DNA from: CAVRQM01 sp963723455
GTDB lineage: Bacteria > Pseudomonadota > Alphaproteobacteria > Acetobacterales > Acetobacteraceae
Direction of reading: 5' to 3'
DNA: 64,000 nucleotides
Assembly: GCA_963723455.1 (NCBI GenBank)
Contig: CAVRQM010000003.1
Coordinates: 289,057-353,056, forward strand
Positions within the stretch are counted from its first letter, which is position 1. Every line of letters starts with the position of its first letter. Below the pieces are notes generated by a model. The model was not told the origin of the DNA and made no database searches. It saw only the letters and a list, made by a program, of their open reading frames with translations. Both the position numbers and the translations under genes were made by a program. Positions 10,943-22,480 of this stretch are shown piece after piece.

Positions 10943-11023
10943 ATGGCCTGGAAAGCTCCCAAGATTGTCGAGATCGCGCTGGGCGGCGAAATCAACTGCT
11001 ACGCCTGCGCCAGCGTGAAGTGA
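10943..11023 (+). CDS. pqqA: PqqA, precursor peptide of pyrroloquinoline quinone
   Basis: A 26-residue peptide beginning MAWKAPKIVEIALGG and ending ASVK. It contains the E-x3-Y pair (Glu16 and Tyr20 in EINCY) whose side chains are cross-linked by PqqE to build PQQ. Length and sequence match the short PqqA of acetic acid bacteria rather than the 29-residue Methylobacterium form. AAGGAG (10931-10936) stands before the ATG. An unusual point is two cysteines near the tyrosine (EINCYAC). It heads the pqqB-CD-E operon. Confidence 0.93.
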   Translation: MAWKAPKIVEIALGGEINCYACASVK

Positions 11024-11029
11024 TCCTGT

Positions 11030-11071
11030 CCGCGCGCGCGGCGTCGCCGAATACGGACGCCGCGCGCGCGG
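11030..11071 (+). terminator. Strong GC hairpin between pqqA and pqqB (attenuator-like)
   Basis: Perfect 16-base inverted repeat: arms 11030-11045 and 11056-11071 around a 10-base loop. It starts 7 bases after the pqqA stop and has no U-tract after it. Such a structure would stabilise or partly terminate a short pqqA transcript, so that the precursor peptide is made in excess over the enzymes. That function is inferred from position. The arms carry an intact alternating (CG) run. Confidence 0.6.
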
Positions 11072-11100
11072 AGATCGCCAGCTTTCGCTAGGAGCGCCGG

Positions 11101-12038
11101 GTGCGCGCTATCGTTCTCGGCGCCGCCGCCGGCGGCGGTTTTCCGCAATGGAACAGCAACGCCCACGGCTGCCGGCGGGCCAGATCTGGCGATCCCGGCC
11201 GCGAAGCCGCGCAGCCAGGCGTCGTTGGCCGTCAGCGCCGATGGCGCGACATGGTTCCTTCTCAACGCCGCCCCCGACCTTCGCCAGCAGATCGAGTCGA
11301 CGCCGGCGTTGTGGCCGGCCGCCGGCGCGATGCGATCCTCGCCGATCGCCGGCGTGGTGCTGACCGGCGGCGACGTGGACGCGATCGCCGGCCTGCTGAC
11401 CCTGCGCGAGCGGCAGGCGCTGTCGGTGTTCGCGACCGCCCCGGTGCTGGACGTGCTCGAATCCAACAGCGTGTTCGACGTGCTTGCCCGCGATCTGGTG
11501 GCGCGTCGCCGGCTGGCGCTTGACGAGGCGATCGATCTGCCTCGCCCGGACGGCACGTCCTCGGGCCTGCGCTGCACCGCATTCGCGGTACCCGGCAAGG
11601 TGCCGCTGTATCTGGAAGCCGACGACCAGCCGACCATCGAGGAAGGCGAGCGGACGGTGGGGCTGATGCTGTCGGACGGCCGGTTTCCCGGGGCGGGCGC
11701 GCGCATGTTCTTCATTCCCGGCTGCGCGGCCATGACCGCCGTCGCTGGCCGAACGGCTGCGCGGCGCGGCGCTGGTGCTGTTCGACGGCACGCTGTGGGA
11801 TGACGGGGAGATGATCCGCGCCGGCTTGGGCGCCAAGAGCGGCCGGCGCATGGGCCATATGAGCGTGGCCGGGCCGGACGGCACGATGGCCGGGTTCGAC
11901 GGGCTGAATGTCGAGCGCAAGGTGCTGATCCACATCAACAACTCCAACCCGGTGCTGCTGGAGGACTCGCCCGAGCGCGCGGCCGCCTCGGCGCGGGGCT
12001 GGGAAGTCGCCTGCGACGGCATGGAGTTCGCCCTGTGA
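11101..12038 (+). CDS. pqqB: PqqB, metallo-beta-lactamase-fold PQQ biosynthesis protein (two frameshifts)
   Basis: Member of the PQQ pathway with a metallo-beta-lactamase fold. Start is GTG 11101 with AGGAG upstream. It opens with AIVLGAAAGGGFPQWN, then CRRARSGDP; a break near 11,195 leads to AAKPRSQASLAVSADG and LLNAAPDLRQQI. A second break near 11,738 leads to ERLRGAALVLFDGTLWDD and VLIHINNSNPVL. Both breaks are fixed by restoring one GC pair. The total length, about 311 residues, is normal. The stop overlaps the GTG of pqqC. Given the intact residues on both sides, I treat it as one functional gene with sequence errors. Confidence 0.9.
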
Positions 12039-13057
12039 ACGATGCGCCCCTTGATGCGGCCGCTACGCTGTCGCCCGATGCGCTGGCGGCCGCCCTGCAC
12101 GCGGTCGGCGCCGAGCGCTACCACAACCTGCACCCGTTCCATCGCCGCCTGCATGGCGGCGAGCTGCACGCGCGCGCAGGTGCAGGCCTGGGCGCTCAAC
12201 CGCTACTATTACCAGAGCCGCATCCCGGCCAAGGACGCGACCCTGCTGGCCCGCCTGCCCACCGCCGAGCTGCGCCGAGAGTGGCGCCGCCGCCTGGTCG
12301 ATCACGACGGCGAGCGCCCGGCACCGGCGGCATCGCGCGCTGGCTGAAGCTGGCCGAGGGCGTCGGGCTTGACCGCGCCTACGTCGAGAGCACGCGACGG
12401 GCATCCTGCCGGGCACCCGGTTCGCGGTGGATGCCTATGTCGCGTTCGTGCGCGACCGCAGCGTGCTGGAGGCGGTGGCCTCGTCGCTGACCGAGATGTT
12501 CTCGCCGACCATCATCAGCGAGCGCGTGTCGGGGATGCTGCGCGCATTACGATTTCATCAGCCGCCGATACGCTCGCCTATTTCACGCCGCGGCTGACGC
12601 AGGCGCCGCGCGACGTCGATTTTGCGCTCGACTACGTCTGCGACCGCATGCGCGCAGCCGCGCGGAGCAGGACGCGGTGATCGCCGCGCTGCGCTTCAAG
12701 TGCGACGTGCTGTGGTCGCAGCTCGACGCGCTGGACTATGCCTATGTCGCGCCCGGCCAGATCCCGCCGGGAGCGTTCGTCGCCGTGATCGCCGAGGACG
12801 CGGTGCCCGCCTTGTCGCGCGGGGTGAAGTTCCGCTTCGACGGCGTGCGCGACGCCTGGGTGGTGCTGGCGCCGGAACGGCTGTTCCAGCCGGACGCGAC
12901 CGCGGTCGAGGTCTTGAGGCTGGTCGACGGGCGGCGCAGCTTTGGCGCCATCATCGACGATCTGTGCGGCCGCTTCGATGCGCCGCGCACGGTCGTCGCC
13001 GATGACGTGTCGGGCCTGCTGGAAGATCTGCGCGCGCGGGGAGTGGTGGCGGTATGA
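12035..13057 (+). CDS. pqqCD: PqqCD fusion: PQQ synthase PqqC joined to carrier PqqD (several frameshifts)
   Basis: The first about 235 residues are PqqC, the cofactorless oxidase that closes the second ring of PQQ: RYHNLHPFHRRLHGGEL, QVQAWALNRYYYQ, GGIARWLKLAEGVGLD, FSPTIISERVSGML, LTQAPRDVDFALDYV. Without a stop the frame then enters a PqqD domain (about residues 255-340; RGVKFRFDG, WVVLAPERLF, VLRLVDGRRSF), which chaperones PqqA for PqqE. This order matches the fused PqqC/D of Methylobacterium. Six or seven frame breaks between 12,170 and 12,670 interrupt it, most in GCGC runs. The PqqD half and the junction (QLDALDYAYVAPGQ) lie in one clean frame, so the fusion itself is not an artefact of the breaks. 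Stop overlaps pqqE. Confidence 0.88.
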
Positions 13058-14215
13058 GCGACCTGGCCGAGATCCTGCCGGCAGCGGCGGTGGCGTTGCC
13101 CGACGCGCCGATGGGCATGCTGCTGGAGCTGACGCATCGCTGCCCGCTGCAATGCCCGTACTGCTCCAACCCGCTGGAGCTTGAGCGGCGCGGCGCAGGA
13201 GCTGGACACCGCGACCTGGCTGCGCGTGCTGGACGAGGCGGCCGAGCTGGGCGTGCTGCAGGTGCATTTTTCCGGCGGCGAGCCGACCGCGCGGCGCGAC
13301 CTGCCGGCGCTGGTGCGGCGCGCCGCCGAGCGCCAGCTTTATTCGAACCTGATCACCTCAGGCGTGCTGCTCGACGCCGGGTCGCTGGCGCGGCTCGCGG
13401 AGGCCGGGCTGGACCATGTGCAGCTGAGCTTCCAGGACGTGCAGGCAGGCAACGCGAACCGCATCGGCGGCTATGCGGGTGGGCACGAGAAGAAGCTGGC
13501 CGTGGCCGCCCTGGTCCGCGCCGCCGGCCTGCCGCTGACCGTCAACTTCGTGGTGCACCGGCAGAACCTGGACCGCCTGGGCGAAATGATCGCGCTCGCC
13601 GAGGACCTCGGCGCCGGGCGCATCGAGGTCGCGCATGTGCAGTACGACGGCTGGAGCCTGGTGAACCGCGCCGCCCTGATGCCGTCGCGCGCCCAGCTGG
13701 ATGCGGCCACCGCGATGGTGCAGGCGGCGCGAGCGCGGCTGCGCGGCAGGATGGTGATCGATTACGTGGTGCCGGACTACTACGCCAGCGAGCCGAAGGG
13801 CTGCATGGGCGGCTGGGGACGGCGGTTCCTGAATGTCTCGCCGGCGGGGCGGGTGCTGCCCTGCCACGCGGCCGAGACGCTGCCCGGCTTCGACTGGCCG
13901 AACGTCCGGGAACGGTCGCTGCGCGACATCTGGGAGTCGTCGGAGGCGTTCAACCGCTACCGCGGGACTGCCTGGATGCCCGAGCCGTGCCGCTCCTGCG
14001 AGCGCCGGGAGATCGACTGGGGCGGCTGCCGCTGCCAGGCGTTCGCGCTGACCGGCGATGCCGGGCGCACCGACCCGGCCTGCGCCCTGTCGCCCGACCA
14101 CGCGCTGATGGCCGAGGCGGCGGGGGCGGCGACAGGTGCGCCCCCGCCGGAGTTCGTCTATCGGCGGATCGGCGGTTCCGTGCAGCAGGCGGCGGATCAG
14201 GAGCGGTCGGAGTAG
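13054..14215 (+). CDS. pqqE: PqqE, radical SAM PqqA cross-linking enzyme (one frameshift)
   Basis: Radical S-adenosylmethionine enzyme that forms the Glu-Tyr carbon-carbon bond in PqqA. The CxxxCxxC motif for the SAM [4Fe-4S] cluster is HRCPLQCPYCS (Cys codons at 13141, 13153, 13162). HFSGGEPTARRDL follows, and the C-terminal SPASM cysteines appear in GCMGGWG, VLPCHAAETLPGF and CRSCERREIDWGGCRCQAF. One break near 13,193, repaired by restoring CG in CGGCGCG, joins the N-terminal 45 residues to the rest. About 386 residues. ATG 13054 overlaps the pqqCD stop. Confidence 0.92.
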
Positions 14216-14278
14216 CGCGCGCTCGACGCGAAATCGGAACCGTCGCTAGTATCGGCGGCAGCCGCGCAGGAGAGCCGC

Positions 14279-16205
14279 ATGTCAGCTCCGGGCCTGGACG
14301 TCATCACCATCGGCCGCTCCTCGGTCGATCTCTATGGCCAGCAGGTCGGCGGCCGGCTCGAGGACATGGCGACCTTCGTCAAGGCGGTCGGCGGCTGCCC
14401 GACCAACATCGCCATCGGCACCGCGCGGCTCGGGCTGAAATCGGCCGTCATCACCCGGGTCGGCGACGAGCACATGGGCCGCTTCATCCGCGAGCAGCTG
14501 GCGCGCGAGGGCGTGGCGATCGAGGGCGTGCATACCGATCCCGGCGCGACTGACCGCGCTGGTGCTGCTCGGCATGCGCGACGACAAGACCTTTCCGCTG
14601 ATCTTCTATCGCGACAATTGCGCCGATGCGGCGCTCGACGAGAGCGACATCGACGCGGCGTTCGTCGCCTCGGCCGCCGCCGTGCTGGTCACCGGCACGC
14701 ATTTCGCCCGCCCGGCCAGCGCCGCCGCGCAGCACCGGGCCATGCGCCATCGCCCGCGCGCACGGCCGCCGCGTCGTGTTCGACATCGACTATCGCCCGA
14801 ACCTCTGGGGCCTGGCCGGACACGGCGCCGGCGAGGAGCGCTATATCCGATCGGAGGGCGTGACCGCGCTGCTGGCCCCGGTCCTGCCGCTATGCGACCT
14901 GATCGTCGGCACCGAGGAGGAGCTGATGATCGCCGGCGGGTCCGAGGACACGCTGGCCGCCATCCGCGCCGTCCGCGCCGTAACGGCGGCGACCATCGTC
15001 TGCAAGCGCGGGCCGATGGGCTGCGTGGTGTTCCCCGGCGACATTCCCGATCGACTCGACGACGGCGTCAGCGGCCCCGGCTTTCCGGTCGAGGTGTACA
15101 ACGTGCTCGGGGCCGGCGACGCCTTCATGTCCGGCTTCCTGCGCGGCTGGCTGCGCGACGAGCCGCTCGAGACCTGCTGCGCCTACGCCAACGCCTGCGG
15201 CGCGTTCGCGGTGTCGCGCCTGCTGTGCTCGCCGGAATACCCGACCTGGGCGGAGTTGCGGCACTTCCTGCAGCACGGCAGCCGGCATCGGGCGCTGCGC
15301 CACGATGCGACGCTGAACCACCTGCATTGGGCGACGACGCGCCGCCGCGGCGCCGGCGCGGCGTGCATGGCGCTGCGCCATCGACCATCGCAGCCAGATC
15401 GAGAAGATGGCCGACGCCGCCGGGGCGGACCGCGCGCGCATCGCCGCCTTCAAGCAGCTGGCGGTGCGCGGCCGCGGTGCGGGTGGCGGACGGGCGCGCC
15501 GGGTTTCGGCATGCTGCTCGACGGCAAATATGGCCGCGAGGCGCTGTTCCGCGCCGCGGACCACGATCTCTGGATCGCCCGGCCGGTCGAGCTGCCCGGC
15601 TCGCGCCCGCTGGATTTCGAGGCGATGGCATCGCTGGGCGCGCAGCTGGTCGGAATGGCCGGTCGCGCATGTGGTCAAGTGCCTGTGCTTCTATCACCCC
15701 GACGATTCGCCCGAGCTGCGCGCGCGAGCAGGAGCGTGAGCTGCTGCGCCTGGACGATGCCTGCGCGCACGCTCGGGCGCGAATTGCTGCTCGAAATCAT
15801 CGCCGGCAAGCACGGGCCGGCTCGGACGATCACACCGTGGCGCGGATCCTGGACCGCTTCTATGCGCTGGGCGTCAAGCCCGACTGGTGGAAGCTGGAGC
15901 CGCAGGCCAGAGCCGCCGCCTGGGCGCAGATTGGCGCCGCGATCGAGCAGCACGATCCGTACTGCCGCGGGGTGGTGATGCTGGGCCTGGAGGCGCCGAT
16001 CGAGCTGCTGGCGCAAGCGTTTCGCGTGGCCGCCCCGGCGCGCTGGGTGCGAGGCTTCGCGGTCGGGCGCACCATCTTCGTCGAGCCGGCGCAGGCATGG
16101 CTGGCCGGCAGCATCGACGACGACGCGGCGGTGGCTATGATGGCGCGCAATTTCGCCGCCCTGGTGGATGCCTGGGACGAGGCGCGGCGGGCCGACGCGG
16201 CCTGA
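14279..16205 (+). CDS. iolC: IolC: 5-dehydro-2-deoxygluconokinase fused to DUF2090 domain (many frameshifts)
   Basis: The N-terminal half is a PfkB sugar kinase: ITIGRSSVDLYGQQVGG, GGCPTNIAIGTARLG, and the catalytic block YNVLGAGDAFMSGFLRGW near 15,100. The C-terminal half is DUF2090 (AIDHRSQIEKMADAAGAD, GMLLDGKYGREALF, RPVELPGSRPLDFEAM, GVKPDWWKLEP), which in proteobacterial fused IolC proteins is thought to supply the aldolase step after the kinase. ATG 14279 has AGGAGA upstream. At least eight frame breaks occur at about 14,555, 14,745, 15,390, 15,470, 15,500, 15,665, 15,725 and 15,775. Several resolve to loss of GC in GCGC. Phosphorylation followed by cleavage would give malonate semialdehyde and dihydroxyacetone phosphate. 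First gene of iolCDBA. Confidence 0.85.
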
Positions 16206-16228
16206 ACGGCAACGGGGAGGGATGCGAC

Positions 16229-18077
16229 ATGGCGCAGATCCGGCTGACCGCCGCGCAGGCGCTGGTGCGCGCGATGGCCGCGCAGATGACCGAAATCGCC
16301 GGCGAGACGCGGCCGGTGTTCGGCGGCGTCTGGGCGATCTTCGGCCACGGCAACGTCGCCGGGCTGGGCGAGGCGCTGCACGCCGAGCGCGCCCGCCTGC
16401 CGACCTTCCGGGGCCACAACGAACAGGGCATGGCGCTGGCGGCGGTCGCCTACGCCAAGGCGTCGCGGCGGCGGCGGATGATGGCGGCGACCAGCTCGAT
16501 CGGTCCGGGCGCGCTGAACATGGTGACGGCGGCGGGTGTCGCGCATGTCAACCGACTGCCGCTGCTGCTGCTGCCGGGCGACGTGTTCGCCGGGCGCCGT
16601 CCCGACCCGGTGCTGCAGCAGGTCGAGGACTTTTCGCGACGGCACGGTGTGGGCCAATGACTGCTTTCGGCCGGTGTCGCGCTATTTCGACCGTCTGACG
16701 CGGCCCGAGCAGGTGATTCCGGCGTTCGAGCGCGCGATGGCGGTGCTGACCGATCCCGCCGATTGCGGCCCGGTGACGCTGGCGTTCTGCCAGGACGTGC
16801 AGGCGCAGGCCTACGATTTCCCGACGGCCATGTTCCAGGAACGGCTGTGGCGGCCGCGCCGGCTGCGGCCGGATACGCACGAACTGGCCGACGCGGCGCG
16901 GCTGCTGCGGGAGGCGGAGCGGCCCCTGGTGATCGCCGGCGGCGGCGTGCTGTACAGCGAGGCGGAGGCGGCGCTGGCGGCGTTCTGCACCGCGCATGGG
17001 CTGCCTCTGGCCGAGACGATGGGCGGCAAGTCGTCGTTGCCGGCCTCGCACGACCGCAATCTCGGCGCGCTCGGCGTCACCGGCACGGCGGCGGCCAATG
17101 CGCTGGCCGCCGAGGCGGACGTGATCCTGGCGGTGGGCACGCGGCTGCAGGATTTCACCACCGGCTCCTGGGCGCTGTTCCGATCCGCCGGGCGACGCAT
17201 CGATCGGGTTGAACGTGCAGCCCTTCGACGCGGAAAGCATCGCAGCCAGCCGCTGGTGGCCGACGCGGCCGAGGGCCTGGCTGCGCTGTCCGAGGCGCTG
17301 TCCGGCTGGCGCGCGCCGGCCGGATGGACCGCGCGCGCGACCGAGGAGAAGCGGCGCTGGACGGCGACCGCGTCGCGCTACACCGATGCCGGCAACGCCT
17401 CGCCGCCGAGCGACGCGCAGGTGATCGGCGCGGTGCAGCGGCGGTCGCGCGTCGAGGATGTTATCCTGTGCGCCGCCGGCGGCCTGCCGGGCGAGCTGCA
17501 CAAGCTGTGGCAGGCAGAGACGCCGGGCGGCTTCCACGCGGAATACGGGTTTTCCTGCATGGGCTACGAGATCGCCGGCGGGCTGGGCGCCGCGATGGCG
17601 CTGCCGGATCGGCGTGTCGTCGTGCTGCTCGGCGACGGATCGTATCTGATGCTGAACTCGGAAATGGCCAGCGCCGCCATGCTGGGCGTCGCGCTGACCG
17701 TGGTGGTGCTGGACAATCGCGGCTTCGGCTGCATCAACCGGCTGCAGCACGCCACCGGCGGCGCGGGTTTCAACAACCTGCTGGCCGATGCGCGGCACGA
17801 GACGTTGCCTGAGGTCGATTTCGCCGCGCACGCGCGCAGTCTCGGCGCGCAGGCGTGCAAGGTCGGTGGCATCGCCGAGCTTGAGACGGCGCTCGATCGC
17901 GCGCGCCTGGCCGGCGGGGTGCAGGTCATCGTGATCGACACCGATCCGCTGGCTAGCACCGATGCGGGCGGCCACTGGTGGGATGTCGCGGTGCCCGAGG
18001 TGTCCGTCCGCACGCAGGTCGAGGCGGCGCATGCGCGCTACGTCGAGGCGACGGCGCTGCAGCATGTGGGGGATTGA
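16229..18077 (+). CDS. iolD: IolD: THcHDO hydrolase (thiamine-diphosphate enzyme, frameshifted)
   Basis: Opens the ring of 3D-(3,5/4)-trihydroxycyclohexane-1,2-dione in myo-inositol catabolism. About 615 residues. The ThDP-activating glutamate region is FRGHNEQGMALAAVAYAKA. The central domain has ERPLVIAGGGVLYSEAEAAL. The C-terminal ThDP site is YGFSCMGYEIAGGLGAAMA followed by LLGDGSYLMLNSE and NRGFGCINRLQ. GGGGAGGG precedes the ATG. A break near 16,638 repairs by restoring a GC pair (DFS/DGTVWAND). A short region at 17,205-17,255 (LNVQPFDAESIAA) is read in another frame, bounded by two compensating shifts. The next gene starts directly at the following base. Confidence 0.9.
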
Positions 18078-18878
18078 GTGGGCGAGTTGCTGATCCATCC
18101 GAGAAAGCCCGATCCGGACGGGCGCATCCAGCATGTGACGCCGGACTCCGCCGGCTGGTCGCATGTCGGGTTCGACGTGCACCGCCTGACGCCGGGGCAG
18201 GCCGCATCGGGCCGCGGTGCCGGGCGCGAAATCTGCCTCGTGCTGATCGCCGGCCGCGCCCGGGTGCGGGTGGACGGCGACGATCTCGGCGTGCTGGGCG
18301 GGCGCGAGGATCCGTTCGACGGCGACCCATGGTCGGTCTATGTGCCTGCCGGACTGGTCTGGCACGTCGAGGCGGAGGGCAGCTGCGAGCTGGCCGTCTG
18401 CTCGGCGCCCGGCGCAGCCGGGCCGCGCGGCGCGGGTGATCGCGCCGGATGCGGTGGCGCAGGAGACGCGCGGCGCCGGCACCAACACCCGCCACGTCCG
18501 CAACATCCTGCCGGACACCGCGGACATTGCCGAGAACCTGCTGGTGGTCGAGGTCATCACGCCGGGCGGCCACTGGTCGAGCTATCCGCCGCACAAGCAC
18601 GACACCGACGATCCGCCGCACGAGACCTATCTGGAGGAGACGTACTATCATCGCCTCGCGCGCAGCGCGGGATTTGCATTGCAGCGGGTCTATACCGACG
18701 ACGGCTCGCTGGATCAGACGATGGCGGTGCGCGACCGCGACGTGGTGCTGGTGCCGAGCGGCTATCACCCCGTCGGCGCGCCGCACGGCTTCGACCTGTA
18801 TTATCTCAACGTGATGGCCGGGCCGGTGAAGCAATGGCGATTCACCATGTCGCCCGAGCATGACTTTCTGCCTGGTGA
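18078..18878 (+). CDS. iolB: IolB: 5-deoxy-glucuronate isomerase (frameshifted; exact end uncertain)
   Basis: Cupin-fold isomerase of inositol catabolism. The GTG at 18078 abuts the iolD stop. LLIHPRKPDPDGRIQHVTPDSAGW and the first cupin half run to about 18,412, where a GC-pair loss shifts the frame to AARVIAPDAVAQETRGAGTNTRHVRNIL. The second cupin half holds the metal-binding block GGHWSSYPPHKHD, followed by LEETYYHR and GYHPVGAPHGFDLYYLNVMAG. The C-terminus KQWRFTMSPEHDFLPG runs on in frame into iolA. A one-base shift would end it at the TGA 18876-18878, which I use as the likely end. Confidence 0.85.
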
Positions 18879-18892
18879 ATCGGATTCGCTCC

Positions 18893-20388
<1,496 letters not shown>

Positions 20389-20411
20389 ATGCCGGGGAGT
20401 GGTCGGCCCCT

Positions 20412-20484
20412 CCCTCACCCAACCCTCTCCCGCTGGGAGAGGGCTTCTCCACCCTCTCCCAGCGGGAGAGGGTTGGGGTGAGGG
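20412..20484. terminator. Large inverted repeat between convergent iolA and LysR genes
   Basis: Arms 20412-20443 and 20452-20484 pair over 32 bases with one bulged base, around an 8-base loop. The outer ends read CCCTCACCC and GGGTGAGGG. The right arm touches the LysR stop codon. A bidirectional terminator fits the convergent genes. The sequence also belongs to a dispersed repeat type, since a diverged copy lies at 41608-41681. Confidence 0.75.
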
Positions 20485-21372
20485 CTAGCGACCCTGCAGC
20501 CGCGAGAGCAGGAAATCGCGGAACACCGCGACGCGCTTGGAAGTGCGCAGCTCGTCCGGATAGACGAAGAACACGTCCACCTTCGGCGCGGCCAGCTCCG
20601 GCAGGATGCGGACCAGTCCGCTCGCCTCCGCCTCCTCGGCCATGTATTCGGGCAGGGCGGCGATGCCCAGGCCCGACTGCACCGCCATCGTCATCGCCGC
20701 CAGGCTGTTGACCTCCAGCAGCGGCCGGCGCGGCTGGCCGGGCCGGCGGCCGAGATCGGCCAGCCAGTTCACGTCCGACACCGGCGGGTGATAGTCGCCG
20801 AACAGGATCAGCCGGTGGCTGTCCAGGTCGTCGGCCGTGCGCGGCGTGCCGTGCTGGCGCAGATAGGCCGGCGAGGCGCAGACGTGCCAAGCAATCGTCA
20901 TCAGATGCCGCTGCACCAGGTCGGGCTGTTTCGGCGCGTGCATGCGGATGGCGACGTCCGCCTCCCGCATCGCCAGGTCGAGGTCGGTGTCGTCCAGCAG
21001 CAGCGTCATCGTCACATCGGGATACAGGTCGAGGAAATCGTGCACCCGCGGCGCCAGCCAGGTCGCGCCGAAGCCGACCGTGGTGGTGACCTTCAGCCGC
21101 CCGGCCGGCTTGTCGCGGCTTTCGGTCAGCAGCGCCTCGGTCATCGCCAGTTTGGCGAACACCTCGCGCACGGTGCGGTTGAGGCTTTCGCCCTGCTCGG
21201 TCAGGATCAGCCCGCGCGCGTGGCGATGAAACAGCGGCACCTGCAGCGCCTCCTCCAGCGCCGAGATTTGCCGTGACACCGCCGACTGGCTGAGGTTCAG
21301 CGTGTCGCCGGCATGGGTGAAGCTGCCCGCCTCCGCGACCGCGTGGAACACGCGCAGCTTGTCCCAGTCCAT
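20485..21372 (-). CDS. LysR-family transcriptional regulator
   Basis: About 295 residues from the ATG at 21372 (MDWDKLRVFHAVAEAGSFT). The winged helix-turn-helix occupies residues 1-60 (LNLSQSAVSRQISALEEAL), and the LysR effector domain follows (GFGATWLAPRVHDFLDLYPDV, SGLGIAALPEYMAEE). An upstream in-frame ATG at 21420 would add 16 residues, but the MDWDK start matches the family. It lies just downstream of trxB on the same strand, an arrangement common in Alphaproteobacteria, and may share its transcript. Effector and targets are not known; it is convergent to the iol operon, so a role in inositol control is possible but unproven. Confidence 0.9.
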   Translation of the reverse strand: MDWDKLRVFHAVAEAGSFTHAGDTLNLSQSAVSRQISALEEALQVPLFHRHARGLILTEQGESLNRTVREVFAKLAMTEALLTESRDKPAGRLKVTTTVGFGATWLAPRVHDFLDLYPDVTMTLLLDDTDLDLAMREADVAIRMHAPKQPDLVQRHLMTIAWHVCASPAYLRQHGTPRTADDLDSHRLILFGDYHPPVSDVNWLADLGRRPGQPRRPLLEVNSLAAMTMAVQSGLGIAALPEYMAEEAEASGLVRILPELAAPKVDVFFVYPDELRTSKRVAVFRDFLLSRLQGR

Positions 21373-21416
21373 GCTTCCGCCACCCCTGACCGGCTCCGGC
21401 CGGACGCTGCGCCCGC

Positions 21417-22400
21417 TCATTCGGCAGCCATCGCCGACTCGGGCTGAACCGGCAGCGTATCATGCTCGGCCAGCCATTTGTCGGCCTCAAGCGCGGCCAT
21501 GCAGCCGGTCGCCGCGGCGGTGACAGCCTGGCGCCACACCTTGTCCTGCACGTCGCCTGCGGCGAATACGCCGGGGACCGAGGTGCGTGTGGTGCCCGGC
21601 ACGGTCAGCACGTAGCCTTCGGCATCCAGCGCCACCTGGCCCTGAAAGGCGGCGGTGGTGGGCGTGTGGCCGATGGCGATGAACACGCCGTGCGCCGGCA
21701 CGTGACTATGCGCGCCGCTGCCGACGTGGCGGACACGGACGCCATCGACCGCCGCGGGCGACCCGGCGGTGGTGATCTCCTCCACCACGCTGTCCCAGAC
21801 CAGGCGCAGTTCGGCTGCGCGAACAGCCGCTGCTGCAGGATCTTCTCCGCCCGCAGGCTGCTGCGACGGTGGATCAGCGTGACGCTGGAGGCCAGCTGCG
21901 CGAGGTACAGCGCCTCCTCGACGGCGGTGTTGCCGCCGCCGACCACGGCTACGTCGCGACCCCGAAAGAAGAACCCGTCGCAGGTCGCGCAGGCGGAGAC
22001 GCCGAAGCCCTGCAGCGCCTGCTCGCTCGGCAGGCCGAGCCAACGCGCCTGCGCGCCGGTGGCGATCACCACGCTGTCGGCGAAGTACACATCGCCCGAG
22101 TCGCCCACGCAGCGGAACGGGCGCGCGGAGAAATCCGACCGCACGATCAGGTCGTTGACGATCGTGGTCCCGACATGCTGGGCCTGCAGCGCCATCTGCT
22201 CCATCAGCCACGGCCCCTGGATCGCCTGCGGCGAACCCCGGATAGTTCTCGACCTCGGTAGTGATGGTCAGCTGCCCTCCCGGCTGCAGCCCGGCCACCA
22301 GCATCGGCCGCAGATTGGCCCGCGCCGCATAGATCGCAGCGGTATAGCCGGCGGGGCCGGCGCCGATGATCAGCAGACGCGTGCGGTGGGTGGCGGGCAT
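21417..22400 (-). CDS. trxB: Thioredoxin reductase (two frameshifts)
   Basis: NADPH:thioredoxin disulfide reductase, FAD flavoprotein of about 325 residues. The FAD motif is LLIIGAGPAGYTAAIYAARANL. The redox-active CxxC is GVSACATCDGFFFRG, and the NADPH fold is VAVVGGGNTAVEEALYLAQ. The C-terminal FAD block GVFAAGDVQDKVWRQAVTAAATGCMAA is intact. Breaks near 22,232 (after YPGF) and 21,828 (before AAELRLVWDSVVEE) are each repaired by restoring one GC pair in a GCGC run. Because this is a housekeeping gene with all motifs kept, I regard the breaks as sequence errors. The start is ATG 22400, with ATG 22406 as an alternative. Confidence 0.92.
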   Translation of the reverse strand: MPATHRTRLLIIGAGPAGYTAAIYAARANLRPMLVAGLQPGGQLTITTEVENYPGFAAGDPGAVADGADGAAGPACRDHDRQRPDRAVGFLRAPVPLRGRLGRCVLRRQRGDRHRRAGALARPAERAGAAGLRRLRLRDLRRVLLSGSRRSRGRRRQHRRRGGAVPRAAGLQRHADPPSQQPAGGEDPAAAAVRAAELRLVWDSVVEEITTAGSPAAVDGVRVRHVGSGAHSHVPAHGVFIAIGHTPTTAAFQGQVALDAEGYVLTVPGTTRTSVPGVFAAGDVQDKVWRQAVTAAATGCMAALEADKWLAEHDTLPVQPESAMAAE

Positions 22401-22480
22401 TGGCATGGAGGGCGGTTCCGGAATGGCAGACCGTCCATATCGGCAGGTCTTGGCGCGGGCGCAACCGCCCCGGCGGCGGT

